Made by a program: the position numbers and the translations under genes. The notes beneath the pieces were generated by a model. The model made no database searches. It was not told the DNA's origin and saw only the letters and a program-made list of their open reading frames with translations. This document shows, one piece after another, positions 18,529-29,049 of a DNA stretch of 64,000 bases (within the stretch, counting starts at the first letter, position 1; each line of letters begins with the position of its first letter). Source of the DNA: Flavobacteriales bacterium (GTDB lineage Bacteria; Bacteroidota; Bacteroidia; Flavobacteriales_D; Crocinitomicaceae); NCBI GenBank assembly GCA_947497485.1, contig CANMHB010000008.1:1-64000 (forward strand), read 5' to 3'.

Positions 18529-21093
18529 TTAATGTCCTTTGCAACAATCTTTTTTCTTCGTGCATTCGGATCCTTTCCCTCCAATCCATTTACCATCTTT
18601 TCCATAATGTGCCATGCAGATTGCTTTTTCTTCTGCTGAACATCCTTTTTCATCACACATTTTAGCACATTCTTCTTTTGTCATTGTAGCACACTTAGAC
18701 ATATCACATTTCATTTCTTCCTTACACATTCCTTCTCCGTGACATTTCATTCCTTCTTTGCAATTTTCCATTCCGCATTTTCCAGCGCATTTAGACATAT
18801 CACAATTTTCTTTTTTGTCACAAGTTGAAGGGTCGCAAGAAGAAGGATTGCAGTTCGATTTCATTTCACACTTTTGCTTTCCGTGACATGAAGCATTTCC
18901 ATTTTCATCACCATGGCCGCTTCCCAAAATTGGTGCGATAACTAATCCAACTAAACAAGTTAATTTAATTAAAATATTCATGGAAGGACCAGAAGTATCT
19001 TTGAAAGGATCTCCAACCGTGTCTCCAGTAACCGCAGCTTTGTGAGCATCTGAACCTTTATAAGTCAATTCGCCATTAATCATAACGCCTGCTTCGAAAG
19101 ATTTCTTAGCGTTGTCCCAAGCTCCTCCGGCGTTGTTTTGGAAAATCGCCCAAAGAACCCCTGAAACAGCAACTCCAGCCATATATCCACCAAGAACTTC
19201 AGCTCCAAGCTTCATATCACCAGAAATAAACCCAGTTCCTAATCCAATTAAAATTGGAGTAATGATCGTTAATGCTCCTGGAAGCATCATTTCACGCAAA
19301 GCAGCTTTTGTAGAAATTTCAACACATTTACCATACTCAGGAGTCCCTGTACCATCCATAATACCTGGTATTTCGCGGAACTGACGACGAACTTCCATAA
19401 CCATATCCATCGCAGCTTTACCTACAGATTTCATTGCTAATGCTGAAAATACAACTGGAATCATTCCTCCGATAAATAAAGCAGCCAAAACAGGCGCCTT
19501 GAAGATGTTAATTCCGTCAATTCCAGTGAATGTAACGTAAGCAGCAAATAAAGCAAGAGCAGTCAATGCAGCCGATGCAATTGCAAATCCTTTTCCAACT
19601 GCTGCAGTTGTGTTACCAACAGAATCTAAAACATCTGTTCTTTGACGAACCTCTTTCGGTAATTCACTCATTTCTGCAACTCCACCTGCATTATCTGCGA
19701 TAGGTCCAAAAGCATCAATAGCTAATTGCATTGCAGTTGTTGCCATCATTGCCGAAGCTGCGATCGCAACACCATAAAATCCTGCAAGTGCATATGAACC
19801 CCAAATTGCCGCTGCAAACAAGATTACCGAAGAGAATGTCGAAATCATTCCTGTCGCTAAACCAGCAATAATATTGGTAGCAGCACCAGTTGATGAATTT
19901 TGAACGATATCCAAAACTGGTTTTTTACCTAATGCAGTGTAGTATTCCGTAAAGAAAGAGATTAAATAACCTACACCAAGACCAACTAACGTAGCGTAGA
20001 AAATATTCATACTTGGAATATCTCTTGGAGCTTCACCAAAGAAATTCATTCCTTGTATTTTTGCAGGTAATAACCAATTTACAAGGAAAAATCCAGCAGC
20101 GGCAGAAAGAATAATTGAAGCAATGTTCCCGATATTTAAAGCTCTTTGAACATCGTTTTCTTTGGCGTCATTGCTTGAAATTCGAACAAGGAAAGTTCCA
20201 ATTATAGACGCAATAATACCAACACCAGCAATCATGATTGGTAATAAGATTGGGCCCATTCCATTGAATTTCTCAACTACCTGACCTGCATCTGCCATAT
20301 CTTTGATAATGTAATTACCCAAGACCATAGATGCTAAAACAGTTGCAACATAGGAACCAAATAAATCAGCACCCATACCGGCAACGTCTCCAACGTTATC
20401 TCCAACATTATCAGCAATTGTAGCAGGGTTTCTTGGATCGTCTTCCGGAATTCCAGCTTCAACTTTACCAACTAAGTCAGCACCGACGTCAGCAGCTTTT
20501 GTGTAAATACCTCCACCAACACGTGCGAATAAAGCTATCGATTCAGCTCCTAAAGAGAAACCAGCCAATGCCTCTAATACCATAGTCATTTCTTCGTAGA
20601 AACTTTTATCTCCTTTAATAAACATGGTTGTAAAGAACATAAAGAAAAGTGAAAGACCAAGAACTGCCAATCCAGCAACACCTAGGCCCATAACCGTTCC
20701 ACCTCCAAAAGAAACTTTTAATGCATTTGGCAACGAAGTTTTTGCAGCTTCAGTTGTGCGCACATTCGCATCTGTTGCAATTCGCATTCCGATATTTCCG
20801 GCTACAGCAGAAAAAACTGCACCTACTATAAATGCAGGAACAATCATCCAACTTGTTGTTTCAACAATTCTTGAAATTCCGAATAAAGCAGCAGCAGCAA
20901 TTACAACAAAAATAGCTAGTAAGCGATATTCCGCACTTAAAAAAGCCATTGCTCCTTCTTTAATGTTTTTTGCAATTCCTTGCATTTTATCATCTCCTGC
21001 ACTTTGTTTCTTTACCCATGCCATTTTAACAAGCATAAATAATAAGCCTACAATAGATAAGGCGATTGGTACAATAATCAATTTAGATTCCAT
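18529..21093 (-). CDS. hppA: Membrane-bound (Na+/H+-translocating) pyrophosphatase with Cys-rich C-terminal extension
   Basis: Pyrophosphatase motifs [44 protein letters not shown] and [23 protein letters not shown]; extra 129-aa C-terminal tail with 20 Cys. Confidence 0.93.
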   Translation of the reverse strand: MESKLIIVPIALSIVGLLFMLVKMAWVKKQSAGDDKMQGIAKNIKEGAMAFLSAEYRLLAIFVVIAAAALFGISRIVETTSWMIVPAFIVGAVFSAVAGNIGMRIATDANVRTTEAAKTSLPNALKVSFGGGTVMGLGVAGLAVLGLSLFFMFFTTMFIKGDKSFYEEMTMVLEALAGFSLGAESIALFARVGGGIYTKAADVGADLVGKVEAGIPEDDPRNPATIADNVGDNVGDVAGMGADLFGSYVATVLASMVLGNYIIKDMADAGQVVEKFNGMGPILLPIMIAGVGIIASIIGTFLVRISSNDAKENDVQRALNIGNIASIILSAAAGFFLVNWLLPAKIQGMNFFGEAPRDIPSMNIFYATLVGLGVGYLISFFTEYYTALGKKPVLDIVQNSSTGAATNIIAGLATGMISTFSSVILFAAAIWGSYALAGFYGVAIAASAMMATTAMQLAIDAFGPIADNAGGVAEMSELPKEVRQRTDVLDSVGNTTAAVGKGFAIASAALTALALFAAYVTFTGIDGINIFKAPVLAALFIGGMIPVVFSALAMKSVGKAAMDMVMEVRRQFREIPGIMDGTGTPEYGKCVEISTKAALREMMLPGALTIITPILIGLGTGFISGDMKLGAEVLGGYMAGVAVSGVLWAIFQNNAGGAWDNAKKSFEAGVMINGELTYKGSDAHKAAVTGDTVGDPFKDTSGPSMNILIKLTCLVGLVIAPILGSGHGDENGNASCHGKQKCEMKSNCNPSSCDPSTCDKKENCDMSKCAGKCGMENCKEGMKCHGEGMCKEEMKCDMSKCATMTKEECAKMCDEKGCSAEEKAICMAHYGKDGKWIGGKGSECTKKKDCCKGH

Positions 21094-21184
21094 ATTTATT
21101 AGGTTATTTAATAATAGCGGGCAAAAGTATATTTTTCTGCCAACCTATGCAAATACGTCAAAGAAAAAAAAGGGTTTCAGAATT

Positions 21185-21484
21185 CTAGGAAATATGTTGT
21201 TTAAGAACAGAAATTAATTGATTCAAAGGCATAGCGCCCGATTCTCTCCATAGTTTCTCACCATTTTTAAATAAAATTAAAGTTGGAACTCCTCTAATTT
21301 TCATTTGCTCCGCAAGCGATTGATTTTTGTCGACGTCAATCTTAAGAATTCTAATTTTGTTGCCGAAATGTTTTTTCAATTCATCCAATGTCGGGTGTAG
21401 CGTTTTACATGGTCCGCACCAAGTAGCATAGAAATCTACCAAAGTTGGAACTTCCGCTGAAATTATTTCTTTGAATTTACTCAT
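21185..21484 (-). CDS. Thioredoxin family protein
   Basis: 99 aa; VDFYATWCGPCKTLHPTLDEL..IRGVPTLILFKNGE. Confidence 0.9.
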   Translation of the reverse strand: MSKFKEIISAEVPTLVDFYATWCGPCKTLHPTLDELKKHFGNKIRILKIDVDKNQSLAEQMKIRGVPTLILFKNGEKLWRESGAMPLNQLISVLKQHIS

Positions 21485-21536
21485 AACACAAAGTTACTAC
21501 AGCTGATTTCAAGTTTTGCAACTTTTGATACAAAAA

Positions 21537-21560
21537 AGGCTACTTCGACGAAGCAGCCTT
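21537..21560 (-). terminator. Terminator hairpin
   Basis: AAGGCT-a-CTTCG-a-CGAAG-c-AGCCTT with flanking A/T runs. Confidence 0.75.
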
Positions 21561-21581
21561 GTAAAAAAATGAATGAATATT

Positions 21582-22337
21582 TTATTGCTTTGTGTATGTT
21601 GCTGTGCAAGTTCCAGATCCTCCTATAGCAGGTAAATCATTATTATAAGTGTAAGTTACAGTAAACTCTGTTCCTGTCGCATTCATTGTACCAACACCTT
21701 CATAGGTAATTGTTCCTATTCCCGAAACATCATATGATTGAGAAGGGACTGTTATAGTTGCTCCATTAATGGTAGCATTCGCCGTTCCACCTGATGCAAT
21801 ATTTAATCCATTTGGTAACACCAAAGGAATAGATGGTATTGAAATTGAAAACATTCCATCAATGACCAAAGCAGAATTATTTGCACCTAGGTTGATTGTT
21901 GGTGTGCTATTCAATGGAAAAGATGCGCCACAATCACTTGAGACAACCCAATTTGCTAGCCAATTGTCTGAACTTACAACAACATTTACTTTTCTTTTTG
22001 CCGTTGAAGTTCCATTGCTATTTGATGCTGTATAAGTAACTTCATATACACCTACCGTTGATGCATTCACTTGATCAACCGTTGTCACAGTAGCAGATGA
22101 CCCATCCTTATTAGTTGCTGTGGCTCCTGGATCATTGTAAGTTGAGCCGACACTGATTGTTGTATCAGCGCTTCCGATAATATTTATAAATGGGGTATAA
22201 AGACATGAGCCATCATCTTTCTTAGCTGCACTATTAAAATTTGATGCTGTTGGGTCTGTGCATCCTTTTTTCTTACAACTTGTCATTGAAAAGATTCCAA
22301 TAGAGCAGGCTAAAAAGAATAAAATTAATTTTTTCAT
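21582..22337 (-). CDS. Lipoprotein with DUF5011/Ig-like repeat
   Basis: Start at MKKLILFFLACSIGIFSMTSC (lipobox-like); INIIGSADTTISVGSTYNDPGATATNKDG... is DUF5011-like. The ORF-track start at 22472 would overlap recA and its terminator. Confidence 0.75.
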   Translation of the reverse strand: MKKLILFFLACSIGIFSMTSCKKKGCTDPTASNFNSAAKKDDGSCLYTPFINIIGSADTTISVGSTYNDPGATATNKDGSSATVTTVDQVNASTVGVYEVTYTASNSNGTSTAKRKVNVVVSSDNWLANWVVSSDCGASFPLNSTPTINLGANNSALVIDGMFSISIPSIPLVLPNGLNIASGGTANATINGATITVPSQSYDVSGIGTITYEGVGTMNATGTEFTVTYTYNNDLPAIGGSGTCTATYTKQ

Positions 22338-22376
22338 ACGTAGATTTTTTTCAAATATAAAAAATTTAAAAATAAA

Positions 22377-22400
22377 ACGGCACTCAAATTTGAATGCCGT
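22377..22400 (-). terminator. recA terminator
   Basis: ACGGCA-c-TCAAATTTGA-a-TGCCGT; minus strand is followed by a T-rich tract. Confidence 0.75.
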
Positions 22401-22425
22401 CTCATTGAACCAAACGATATGCTCA

Positions 22426-23454
22426 TTAATCTTGTAATACCTGATTTTTTGCATCAGGAGAAGCAAGAGCATCTTTAATTTTACTTTCTAGTTCTTCTGC
22501 CAACTCCAAGTTATCTGCTAATAACGATTTGATTGCATCACGTCCCTGGCCAAGACGGGTTTCTCCGTAAGAAAACCAAGAACCACTCTTTTTAAGAATA
22601 TTAAGGTCTACACCAAGATCAATTATCTCACCAATTTTTGAGATTCCTTCACCATACATAACATCGAATTCAGCTTTTCTAAATGGAGGCGCAACCTTGT
22701 TTTTAACCACTTTCACTTTTACACGATTTCCGATGATTTCTTCACCATCCTTAATTTGTGTTGCTTTTCGAATGTCTATTCTTATGGAAGAATAAAATTT
22801 CAAGGCATTCCCTCCAGTTGTAGTCTCCGGGTTTCCAAACATAACACCAATTTTATCACGTAATTGATTGATGAAAATACAGCAGCAACCAGCTTTGTTA
22901 ATGGAAGCTGTTAATTTACGAAGAGCCTTTGACATTAAACGCGCCTGAAGTCCCATTTGAGAGTCTCCCATTTCACCTTCAATTTCTGCTTTTGGTGTTA
23001 GCGCAGCCACAGAGTCAATGATAATTAAATCAATTGCACAGGAACGAATTAAGTTGTCTGCAATTTCTAATGCTTGCTCGCCATTGTCTGGCTGTGAAAT
23101 CAAAAGGTTATCAATATCAACACCTAATTTTTTAGCATAAAATTGATCGAAGGCATGTTCTGCATCTATAAAAGCGGCAATTCCACCTTGTTTTTGAACT
23201 TCGGCAATCGCATGTATCGCCAATGTTGTCTTGCCTGAAGATTCAGGACCATATATTTCTACAACACGACCTTTTGGATAACCATTTACCCCTAAAGCCA
23301 AATCAAGTGTTACTGAACCGGTTGGAATAACCTCTACTTTCTCAACAGGAGAATCACCTAATTTCATAACAGAACCCTTACCGAAGGTTTTGTCTAATTT
23401 TTCCATTGTCAGCTGAAGCGCTTTCAATTTTTCTGCATTTACTTCTTTATTCAT
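22426..23454 (-). CDS. recA: Recombinase RecA
   Basis: 342 aa; [42 protein letters not shown] and other canonical RecA motifs. Confidence 0.98.
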   Translation of the reverse strand: MNKEVNAEKLKALQLTMEKLDKTFGKGSVMKLGDSPVEKVEVIPTGSVTLDLALGVNGYPKGRVVEIYGPESSGKTTLAIHAIAEVQKQGGIAAFIDAEHAFDQFYAKKLGVDIDNLLISQPDNGEQALEIADNLIRSCAIDLIIIDSVAALTPKAEIEGEMGDSQMGLQARLMSKALRKLTASINKAGCCCIFINQLRDKIGVMFGNPETTTGGNALKFYSSIRIDIRKATQIKDGEEIIGNRVKVKVVKNKVAPPFRKAEFDVMYGEGISKIGEIIDLGVDLNILKKSGSWFSYGETRLGQGRDAIKSLLADNLELAEELESKIKDALASPDAKNQVLQD

Positions 23455-23538
23455 ATCGTTTGTTGTTGTGAGTTAATACTCGGTTAAATAATTTAAACAA
23501 ATTTAATAATGGATGATCGTAAACTATTTACGAACAAA

Positions 23539-24012
23539 TTAAAATCCATAATTTTTTAATATTTCGTTTCCGTGATCTTTGGTATTTGGTTTATCGATAA
23601 CACATTTAAGCGTTGAGTCTTCATCAAATAAAAAACTCGTTCGATGAATTCCATCATATGTTTTACCCATAAATTTTTTCTCGCCCCAAACACCAAATGT
23701 TTGAGAAATCATCTTGTCTTCATCAGGTAAAAGTGAGAAAGGTAAATTAAACTTATCGCCAAACTTTTTGTGAGAAGAAATAGAATCCGTGCTAATACCA
23801 ATCACAACAATTCCTTTTTCATTTAAGTCTGAAAAGGAATCTCGAATACTACAAGCCTGAGCAGTACAACCTGGTGTGTTGTCCTTCGGATAAAAATAAA
23901 CTACTACCCTTTTCCCATTCAAGTGTTCTGAATTTATTTCATTTCCTAACTGATCAGTTCCAGTGAACTTTGGAAGCTTACTTCCCAATTTTAACTTTTC
24001 CATATTGCTCAT
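23539..24012 (-). CDS. bcp: Thioredoxin-dependent thiol peroxidase (BCP-type peroxiredoxin)
   Basis: 157 aa; VVYFYPKDNTPGCTAQACSIRDSF. Confidence 0.92.
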   Translation of the reverse strand: MSNMEKLKLGSKLPKFTGTDQLGNEINSEHLNGKRVVVYFYPKDNTPGCTAQACSIRDSFSDLNEKGIVVIGISTDSISSHKKFGDKFNLPFSLLPDEDKMISQTFGVWGEKKFMGKTYDGIHRTSFLFDEDSTLKCVIDKPNTKDHGNEILKNYGF

Positions 24013-24103
24013 TTTATAATCTTATTGTCGACGATTTTCTAATCAAATTTAATAACTAATTTCTAATGATTAAACAATTTCAGAAAAAAAAGTTCATTAA
24101 AAT

Positions 24104-24134
24104 AAAAAAGACTGCCAAAAAATGACAGTCTTTC
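24104..24134 (-). terminator. Terminator hairpin
   Basis: AAGACTG-ccaaaaaatga-CAGTCTT with flanking A/T tracts. Confidence 0.7.
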
Positions 24135-24154
24135 TTGCTTGTGCGTTCATTCAA

Positions 24155-24499
24155 TCACCTTTGCACAAGGATGTTTTTGCTATAAATTATTTCACCATTT
24201 GAGATAAAATTAATTTTATATGATCCGTTGATTAAATCATTCAAGTGAAGCGAAGTTGCGTCCAAAACTGGAATTGAAGGCATAAACTGTCCGTTATCAC
24301 TAATGATCTCGATAAAATCAATTCGACTATCCGTCCATTTAACAGTAGCATCTCCAGCGCTTAGTTCACTAACAGTAATTTGAACTTTATCATCCTTCTT
24401 AACTGGTTCGTCACCTTCACCATTATGTGCCATTACAACATTTGAAACTAATACTACCGCTGCGATTAGTAACCCTCTAAAAATATTTTTTGTTTTCAT
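24155..24499 (-). CDS. Small exported protein, unknown function
   Basis: 114 aa with signal peptide MKTKNIFRGLLIAAVVLVSNVVMA. Confidence 0.65.
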   Translation of the reverse strand: MKTKNIFRGLLIAAVVLVSNVVMAHNGEGDEPVKKDDKVQITVSELSAGDATVKWTDSRIDFIEIISDNGQFMPSIPVLDATSLHLNDLINGSYKINFISNGEIIYSKNILVQR

Positions 24500-24727
24500 A
24501 ATCTTTTATTTAGTCGTTATTCTTGAACAAAGATTGGATGAATTCAAAAGAAAAATGAATACTTCTATTTAGAAGAAAGTAAAAATAATGAAAGACACCT
24601 AAGCACAACTACGTGTTTTCATCATTCGTCTAAGTGGAAATACTTAGTCGCGTGAGGTCGTAAGTGATAAAATGGAATGGAATTAATTATTCAATGAATT
24701 GAAAAAGAAATACAGTTTTGATTAAAG

Positions 24728-25858
24728 TTATTCATCTTCGTTTGATTTCTGCTTCTTAAAAAAATCAACATTCATCGTCAAGCCAACTTTAAATGGAAAA
24801 ATTTCGACAGTCTTGTTATTTTTAAAGAGCGAAGAAAGCTGATACGAAGCATAAACGCCCAATAAGCCATAACCTGCTCGCATAGTTGCATCTAATGTAA
24901 TCGGATTCAAATTATATTTTGAGCGAACAACATTTTGAAATCGGTCACCATTCTCATATTTTCCTGTTTTAGTCGTACTTGATGTAAACCGAAGTCCACC
25001 AACTACTCCTGCAGCAACATAGAAACTTTTCTTTTGCTTTGGTTTTGAGGCAAATTCAAGTAAAAGAGGAACAGTCAAATATCCGGCGCTCAGACTATTC
25101 ATTCTGTATGACTGAATTGTATCTTTTAGTGCAAAAACGGAATCTTGGTTGTGCTGAAGAATGTAATTATCCTTGAATCCAATTGTTGAAACAGCCATTC
25201 CCAAACCGGTTGTAAGACCAAAATATTGCTTGAAAATCGGTAATTTATATTCGAAAAGATTAAGGTTTAAAGAACTTGATTTCCCAACATTATTTTCCCA
25301 ATAGGGATTATTTTCAAAACTCGAATTAAAACCCTTACTCATTAGTATCAGTGTTCCAATATCAAATCCAGCCCAATGCGCATCGTAACGTTTTGTAATT
25401 TCCACGCCATCATCAATAATGTCTGGTTCATCTGAAAAGGAAGGAATTTTTGACATATCATCATCCAAAACAAAAGTGATTGGGAGCTGCACCCAATAAG
25501 CTTTTTGCTCGGAGCCTTTTACAGGATTCCAATTCGGCATCATTTTTACTACTCTAATTGCCTCTTCATCACACATTGGGCAATTCGTTGCGCCTTTGGC
25601 AACTGATATACTGTCAATTTTTCCATTTGAATTATCGATCCTAAACTTAATATAAACTTTTCCCTGGAGATTCTTTTCGATAGCATCTTGCGGATAACGC
25701 ATATTGGAGGCAATGAATTTTTGCATTTCAACTTGACCACCAGGATATTCTGGTGTTTCCTCTGAAACAAAAATATCCTCTGAAATTTCCTCAACTTGGG
25801 AGTAAACAGAAAAGGTCGAAAATAGTAAAGCAAAAAGGAACCCAAAAATTGATTTCAT
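24728..25858 (-). CDS. Secreted TonB C-terminal-domain protein fused to a PorT/outer-membrane beta-barrel-like domain
   Basis: PEYPGGQVEMQKFIASNMRYPQDAIEKNLQGKVYIKFRID..VVKMMPNWNPVKGSEQKAYWVQLPITFVLD (TonB_C-like) followed by a ~200-aa barrel-like region. Confidence 0.75.
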   Translation of the reverse strand: MKSIFGFLFALLFSTFSVYSQVEEISEDIFVSEETPEYPGGQVEMQKFIASNMRYPQDAIEKNLQGKVYIKFRIDNSNGKIDSISVAKGATNCPMCDEEAIRVVKMMPNWNPVKGSEQKAYWVQLPITFVLDDDMSKIPSFSDEPDIIDDGVEITKRYDAHWAGFDIGTLILMSKGFNSSFENNPYWENNVGKSSSLNLNLFEYKLPIFKQYFGLTTGLGMAVSTIGFKDNYILQHNQDSVFALKDTIQSYRMNSLSAGYLTVPLLLEFASKPKQKKSFYVAAGVVGGLRFTSSTTKTGKYENGDRFQNVVRSKYNLNPITLDATMRAGYGLLGVYASYQLSSLFKNNKTVEIFPFKVGLTMNVDFFKKQKSNEDE

Positions 25859-25906
25859 AATAAAAGTTTTATCGAAGATAATCAAATTTCATTGAGAAGG
25901 TGTTTA

Positions 25907-28369
25907 TTACAATTTAATCAAAATCCTTCCCATAAAGTTTCTACCGGCCTGCGGATAATAGAAGTTTTCCGTTGTGGTTTGTCCTCCGTAAATGTAAGAG
26001 AATGTGTAACCATTATTTGAATACATCGCGTTAAACAAATTATTGACTTGTAATCCGAATGTAATTTCCTTGAAAAACAAATCAGTAATCGTATAGGAAA
26101 TAATGAGATTGGAAAAGGTAAACGGATCAATACTTCGTTTGACATTTGAAGTGTTATCTAAAAACTGTCTGCCAACATATTTGGACATCCAGTCGATCGT
26201 TAAACCTTTAACTGGAACGTATGTGAAGCCACCATTTGCGACGATATTCGGTGAAAATGCCAAATCTGTGTTTTCGTGAACGATTACTTGTTGCTGATAA
26301 TAAGGCTCATTGTCTAAGTATTCATCCACAAACTCTTCAAAATACTTGATTTTATTTTGACTTAATGAAACAGAGGCGTTCAAACGAAGTCCTGGGATAA
26401 TTTTATAATTTCCATTTAATTCAATTCCGGCACGGTAGCTGTCCGCGACATTGGTTCGCGTATAACCACCAACATCATTGATTTTTCCAGTAAGTGCTAA
26501 CTGATTCGTGTAATCCATCCAATAAAGATTCGTTGATAAAGCCAATTTTTCTCTTGTGAAATTATATCCAACTTCCAAATCGCGCATTGTTTCGTGTTTC
26601 GGACGACTCGCAGGGGTACTTTCACGGAAATCCCTTCTTACTGGTTCTCTGTTTGCAATACCATAACTTGCAAAGATTGAATGATTGGAATTTACGATAT
26701 AACTTGCCGAAACTTTTGGATTGAAAAAATCAAAAGAAACCTGCTGTTGAACATCTTTAATTTCTCCACTAACATCATCAAACCCAATAAAACGATAATC
26801 AATGTGGCGATACTGTAAATCCCCAGCAATTAAAAATTTACTTGTTCGGTATGCGCCTTTGAGGTAATTACTAAATTCCGTTTTTTGTCCGTTTTCGTCA
26901 TAATATCGGTCACCTAATTCAGAATCAGATGCATTTCGAGCCCAAATCACTTCGCCAAAATGTCGTCCAAGGTAAGTATTTGCCGATCCCCCAAATGTAA
27001 GTTCGACTCTTGATTTATTGTAAGATAACGAATAAACAGTTCCGATAAAATCATTATCCAACCATCTTCTGCGGATTAAATCAGTTGAAAAAATCGTATC
27101 GCCTCCGGCAACAACGGGGCTTATTCCATAATTAGAAAGATTCTGACCTACTTTGTATTCTTCATAATATCCACGACCATAAGTGTAATGTCCAGCAACA
27201 TTCAAAATCAAATGAGATTTAATGGAGTGGGTAAAATGCAATTGAAAATTATCTTGTTGGTAGTTATCCTCTTGATTCTTGTATGTGTAGTAATTATAGG
27301 TTCTGCCCGAATTCAATAAATTCGCTCGTTCTTCATCTGTCAAATAATTGCGATCAGCATAAGCATTCATTTCAGTAACGTCATCCTTAATTCTCGATTC
27401 CGGTGTTCCATACCAAGATTGATATGTAATTTCCCTTCCACTGAATAAAATTGCTTTTAGAACTGATTTTTCACCCACGTATGAACCGGCAAGATAATAG
27501 GAACGAAGATTCGAGGTGGCTCGATCGATATAGCCATCCGAGACAATTCTTGATAATCGAGTCTCCAATGAGAATTTATCATTGATTAAACCCGTTCCCG
27601 CTTTAATGGTCGTTTTCCACGTATTGAAAGAACCGAATGCATTATCGATGGAACCAAATGCTTTTTTCGAAATATCTTGCGATTTGATATTCAAACTGGC
27701 TCCGAAAGCAGCAGCTCCATTTGTCGACGAACCAACACCGCGTTGAATTTGCATATTTTCAATGGAAGAAGCTAAATCAGGCATATTCACCCAATATACA
27801 TCATGCGATTCAGGATCATTTACCGGAATTCCGTTGATAGTAACATTTATTCGAGATGCGTCAACACCTCTTATTCGAATTCCTGTATATCCGACTCCTG
27901 TTCCAGCATCAGAAGTTGTCACGACAGACGGTGCTGATTCCAATAAAATTGGAATATCCTGACCAAAATTCTTTCGTTCAATAGGATTGGTGCTTTTAAC
28001 TATTGTTGTGGAAGTAGCCAATAGATCGGCTCGCGTTGCACCTACTTGAACTTCTTCCAACGACTTGGCATTGTTTTCTAATAAAATTGAGAGTTTTTGA
28101 TTGAAATCTGTTGGTTTTATGTTTATCCTTGCATCCTGAAACCCACGAAATTGTGCAATTAGAACACAGTTTGTTGGTTTCAAATTACTGAACGTAAAAC
28201 TTCCATTTTGATCGGTTCGCGTAAACAAATCGGTGTTTTCAATTTGAATTTTAACGCCTGATAATGGTTGGTTGATTTGGTCTTTTACTTCACCGAACAA
28301 CTTGTTTTGAGCACGACTGTTCAAGAACAAAAATAAAGTAGCAGTTAAAAAAATAATTCTTGTTTTCAT
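25907..28369 (-). CDS. TonB-dependent receptor, predicted thiamine (precursor) uptake
   Basis: 820 aa; plug TGIRIRGVDASRINVTINGIPVNDPESHDVYWVNMPD; lies directly downstream of a TPP riboswitch. Confidence 0.88.
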   Translation of the reverse strand: MKTRIIFLTATLFLFLNSRAQNKLFGEVKDQINQPLSGVKIQIENTDLFTRTDQNGSFTFSNLKPTNCVLIAQFRGFQDARINIKPTDFNQKLSILLENNAKSLEEVQVGATRADLLATSTTIVKSTNPIERKNFGQDIPILLESAPSVVTTSDAGTGVGYTGIRIRGVDASRINVTINGIPVNDPESHDVYWVNMPDLASSIENMQIQRGVGSSTNGAAAFGASLNIKSQDISKKAFGSIDNAFGSFNTWKTTIKAGTGLINDKFSLETRLSRIVSDGYIDRATSNLRSYYLAGSYVGEKSVLKAILFSGREITYQSWYGTPESRIKDDVTEMNAYADRNYLTDEERANLLNSGRTYNYYTYKNQEDNYQQDNFQLHFTHSIKSHLILNVAGHYTYGRGYYEEYKVGQNLSNYGISPVVAGGDTIFSTDLIRRRWLDNDFIGTVYSLSYNKSRVELTFGGSANTYLGRHFGEVIWARNASDSELGDRYYDENGQKTEFSNYLKGAYRTSKFLIAGDLQYRHIDYRFIGFDDVSGEIKDVQQQVSFDFFNPKVSASYIVNSNHSIFASYGIANREPVRRDFRESTPASRPKHETMRDLEVGYNFTREKLALSTNLYWMDYTNQLALTGKINDVGGYTRTNVADSYRAGIELNGNYKIIPGLRLNASVSLSQNKIKYFEEFVDEYLDNEPYYQQQVIVHENTDLAFSPNIVANGGFTYVPVKGLTIDWMSKYVGRQFLDNTSNVKRSIDPFTFSNLIISYTITDLFFKEITFGLQVNNLFNAMYSNNGYTFSYIYGGQTTTENFYYPQAGRNFMGRILIKL

Positions 28370-28435
28370 TTCTTAAAAAATTAAACAAGAACAAGGGGCT
28401 AATTCTTGGTGGTTATACAAATTTAAATTAGCTCA

Positions 28436-28510
28436 AGTCATCTTCCCTGCGCAAGCATTACCTTACAGGTTCAATGGGTATAATCTCAGCCCTTTCGGAC
28501 ACCCCTTAGA
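28436..28510 (-). ncRNA. TPP riboswitch (THI element)
   Basis: Minus strand: TAAGGGGTGTCCGAAAGGGCTGAGATTATACCCATTGAACCTGTAAGGTAATGCTTGCGCAGGGAAGATG matches the THI-box (CTGAGA..ACCC..GAACCTG..GGTAATGC..GCAGGGA). Confidence 0.95.
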
Positions 28511-28642
28511 GACATTGCAAAAATAATAAGTTTTTGGATAGGGGTTATAGTTTAGAGTTAAAAGTTTAGAGTTGAGAGTTGAGAGTTGAGAATTGCGAAT
28601 TGTATGTCCCTGAAATAGGTTGACCAAAAAAGTCAATTTATT

Positions 28643-29041
28643 ATGGAAAAAAATGTGCGATTATTACGAAGTCCGAGGAAATTTACAACTGACTTCAAAA
28701 GGAAAATTGTCAAAGATTTTGAACAGGGAACAATGAGTGTTGGTCAACTATCCAAGCTTTATGGGATTGCAAATACCCAGATCTACAGTTGGATTTACAA
28801 ATTTTCTATCTTTAACGAGAAAGGAAGTAGAATTGTAGAAATGAAAGATAGTCAATCAGCCAAATTTAAAGAATTAGAACAGCGCATTAAAGATCTTGAG
28901 CGCAATGTAGGGCAGAAACAAATAATGATTGAATATCTTGAGAAAATGATTGATTTAGCCAAGGAAGAACTGAACATTGATATCAAAAAAAACTTCGCTA
29001 CCCCACAATCAAATGGTTCAAAGAAAACAGTCAAAAAATAA
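28643..29041 (+). CDS. IS3-family transposase OrfA (HTH)
   Basis: 132 aa; RKFTTDFKRKIVKDFEQGTMSVGQLSKLYGIANTQIYSWIYKF. Confidence 0.88.
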   Translation: MEKNVRLLRSPRKFTTDFKRKIVKDFEQGTMSVGQLSKLYGIANTQIYSWIYKFSIFNEKGSRIVEMKDSQSAKFKELEQRIKDLERNVGQKQIMIEYLEKMIDLAKEELNIDIKKNFATPQSNGSKKTVKK

Positions 29042-29049
29042 CTTTTTCT

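Noticed and set aside
18471-18668. 65-aa minus-strand ORF overlapping the Cys-rich tail
   Set aside because: Out-of-frame overlap; the hppA frame gives a regular Cys-rich pattern, whereas this ORF has none.
20624-21217. 197-aa plus-strand ORF opposite the pyrophosphatase gene
   Set aside because: Antisense to a well-supported hppA; Ala/Thr/Pro/Ile-rich translation is typical shadow-ORF composition.
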